A stretch of DNA of 64,000 bases from contig NZ_CP150096.1 of assembly GCF_038396765.1 (NCBI RefSeq), positions 5,129,001 through 5,193,000 on the forward strand, given 5' to 3'. Every line of letters starts with the position of its first letter. The first letter of the stretch is position 1. Shown piece after piece: positions 63,901-64,000 of this stretch. The notes under the pieces were generated by a model that had not been told where the DNA came from, made no database searches, and saw only the letters and a program-made list of their open reading frames with translations. This DNA is from Chitinophaga caseinilytica. Its GTDB lineage: Bacteria; Bacteroidota; Bacteroidia; Chitinophagales; Chitinophagaceae. Made by a program: the position numbers and the translations under genes.

Positions 63901-64000
63901 CCAACGATTGAATGGTAACGCCTGCCAGCGGACGGCCCTGCGCGTCTGTCACGCGGCCGGTGCGGAAAACGCCTGCCTGCTGGGCCGAAGCGGGGATCGC
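60953..64000 (-). CDS. SusC-like TonB-dependent receptor, partial
   Basis: The gene is cut by the right edge: the stop is at 60953 and the frame stays open to 64000, giving at least 1016 residues. The visible part starts within the signal peptide end (A-S-A-Q) and continues with the carboxypeptidase-regulatory-like domain (P-L-A-G-V-T-I), the plug (S-V-L-K-D-A-A-A-Q-A-L-Y-G) and the barrel, ending in V-Q-L-Q-F. No STN domain is visible. It pairs with the SusD at 59162. Its regulator must lie beyond the window. Confidence 0.94.
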   Translation of the reverse strand, partial: AIPASAQQAGVFRTGRVTDAQGRPLAGVTIQSLDGRTGTSTAANGRFSLPADMAQATLTAWMRGYRRDTVEPGTETDIVLEKDVHQLDEPVFLGYTSPNRRSLTAAVSTVSGEELERSPVANLSMTFAGRLPGLFTQETGSELSRASTDMFIRGLSSARKQGPLVIMDGTLVSYNSQQTLEYITAAEIESVSVLKDAAAQALYGIQGANGIIVVTTKRGKKGPLKVDVRLDQSLQEVSTRPTWYNSYDYATMRNQAAKNDGRGDFAIFNETQIEGFRTGSDRNLYPENNWYDRYMRDFARMERVNVSLTGGNDRVQYFSNLNVMHQGGQWNTDTDKYKSDANNVWVNYRSNLDMNLHKYIKAFLRLSGNIKRERTPGSGNATVYTSLFQMAPTVYGPLTPAITDPSGKSSPAGGQVITTDKIGSPTYGMLNRSGYYRHTVVNINSQVGVEADLSWLTKGLSLTGTFAYQTNSVGSLSTTQNYERWMRTDRRDTLAFQKKGGETNTPLGYGKTHSYYYHLTYHSQLDYSRDFGSHHIGAVAFGYFQNLTTADNGAPGMLPYNRLSLGGEVAYSYADKYFLQLDLGRSGSEQYARDARFTSMPAVSAAWLLTGERWMEGAKWLSLLKLRGSWGKTANDRTGLPRFAYLDNVTFGGGGPLGYLQYNITENLVGNPGIRAEVSTKQNAGIDLGLFNMVHITADVFKEKMTNMVVGAVNKIPQYQGIPLGNYPRTNMGVFENKGFEITASFYKQLDRDWSFNLGGWFAQAKNTIISWNEAKRQVDYAYRNWEEGFSLGTEFGYVVDRSNGNGYFNSQDEITQSGLTYTFGTPRPGDLRYADLNGDKIIDQKDKAPMGYGNTPRQQYAINGGVKFRSVELNFLFQGTGQYATSYSGLGVRETEFDGVYGSLHRNAWTAERFAAGEPIYYPALSMVKTVNHETNTFYFYDRSYLRLKNAEIAWTLPESVARRLAAQKVKVMLSGQNLLTWDKLPTSDFGPESGGYGSFPVYKVYNAAVQLQF

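Noticed and set aside
1..64000. CRISPR array, tRNA, rRNA, insertion sequence or prophage
   Set aside because: No regularly spaced repeats, cloverleaf sequences, transposase or phage genes were seen on either strand.

Overview
The window looks like the chromosome of a Chitinophaga-like member of the Bacteroidota. The evidence is three SusC/SusD pairs, an ECF sigma/FecR pair, a Reg_prop sensor kinase with an AraC-type response regulator, lipoboxes of the Bacteroidota type, one clean TTTG-N19-TAnnTTTG promoter, and GC-rich coding sequence. No tRNA, rRNA, CRISPR array, transposase or phage gene was seen. Both edges cut a gene: a GT87-like membrane protein on the left and a SusC receptor on the right.

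Layout. (1) 1-2518, minus: AraC regulator, YhcH-like sugar-anomer protein, GT87-like membrane enzyme (partial). (2) 2837-11874, plus: a tight operon of GH30 hydrolase, sugar MFS porter, DUF5107-TPR protein and GH2 hydrolase, with no SusC/D. (3) 12461-26549, minus: ECF sigma factor, frameshifted FecR, STN-containing SusC, SusD, purple-acid-type phosphatase, a GH67N/GH20-like protein, a propeller plus helical-barrel protein and a PafA-type alkaline phosphatase, closed by a terminator at 12314-12336. (4) 26646-30144: DapA/NanA-family lyase and SSS symporter, with a divergent AraC regulator. (5) 30232-31005: a small AT-rich lipoprotein and a VOC protein. (6) 31213-45641, minus: nine tightly packed genes (SusC, SusD, DUF3823, GH5-like, MFS, ThuA-propeller-azurin fusion, ThuA, Gfo/Idh/MocA, epimerase) ending in a terminator at 31141-31162; the divergent sensor kinase and response regulator (45972-49873) probably control it. 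(7) 49918-55465: housekeeping and stress genes (DUF2975/HTH pair, Tat-exported epimerase-like protein, small HD alarmone hydrolase-like protein, serine hydrolase, SRPBCC protein, acyl-CoA desaturase plus RRM protein). (8) 55552-64000, minus: SusC (partial), SusD, GH71/99-like hydrolase with a CBM9-like tail, and an FeS-type GMC dehydrogenase, closed by a terminator at 55489-55531.

How it fits together. The window is mainly a glycan-foraging region with three SusCD loci, of which two have visible but different regulators (sigma/anti-sigma and two-component); AraC regulators sit beside the other sugar operons. Two themes go beyond a standard polysaccharide locus. Locus 3 carries two unrelated secreted phosphatases, which suggests a phosphorylated glycan or phospho-glycoconjugate substrate. 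Loci 6 and 8 carry sugar-oxidation machinery (ThuA, Gfo/Idh, azurin-domain protein, FeS-GMC dehydrogenase), which suggests that the sugars are handled through oxidised, keto-sugar intermediates. The substrates are inferences and cannot be fixed from sequence alone.
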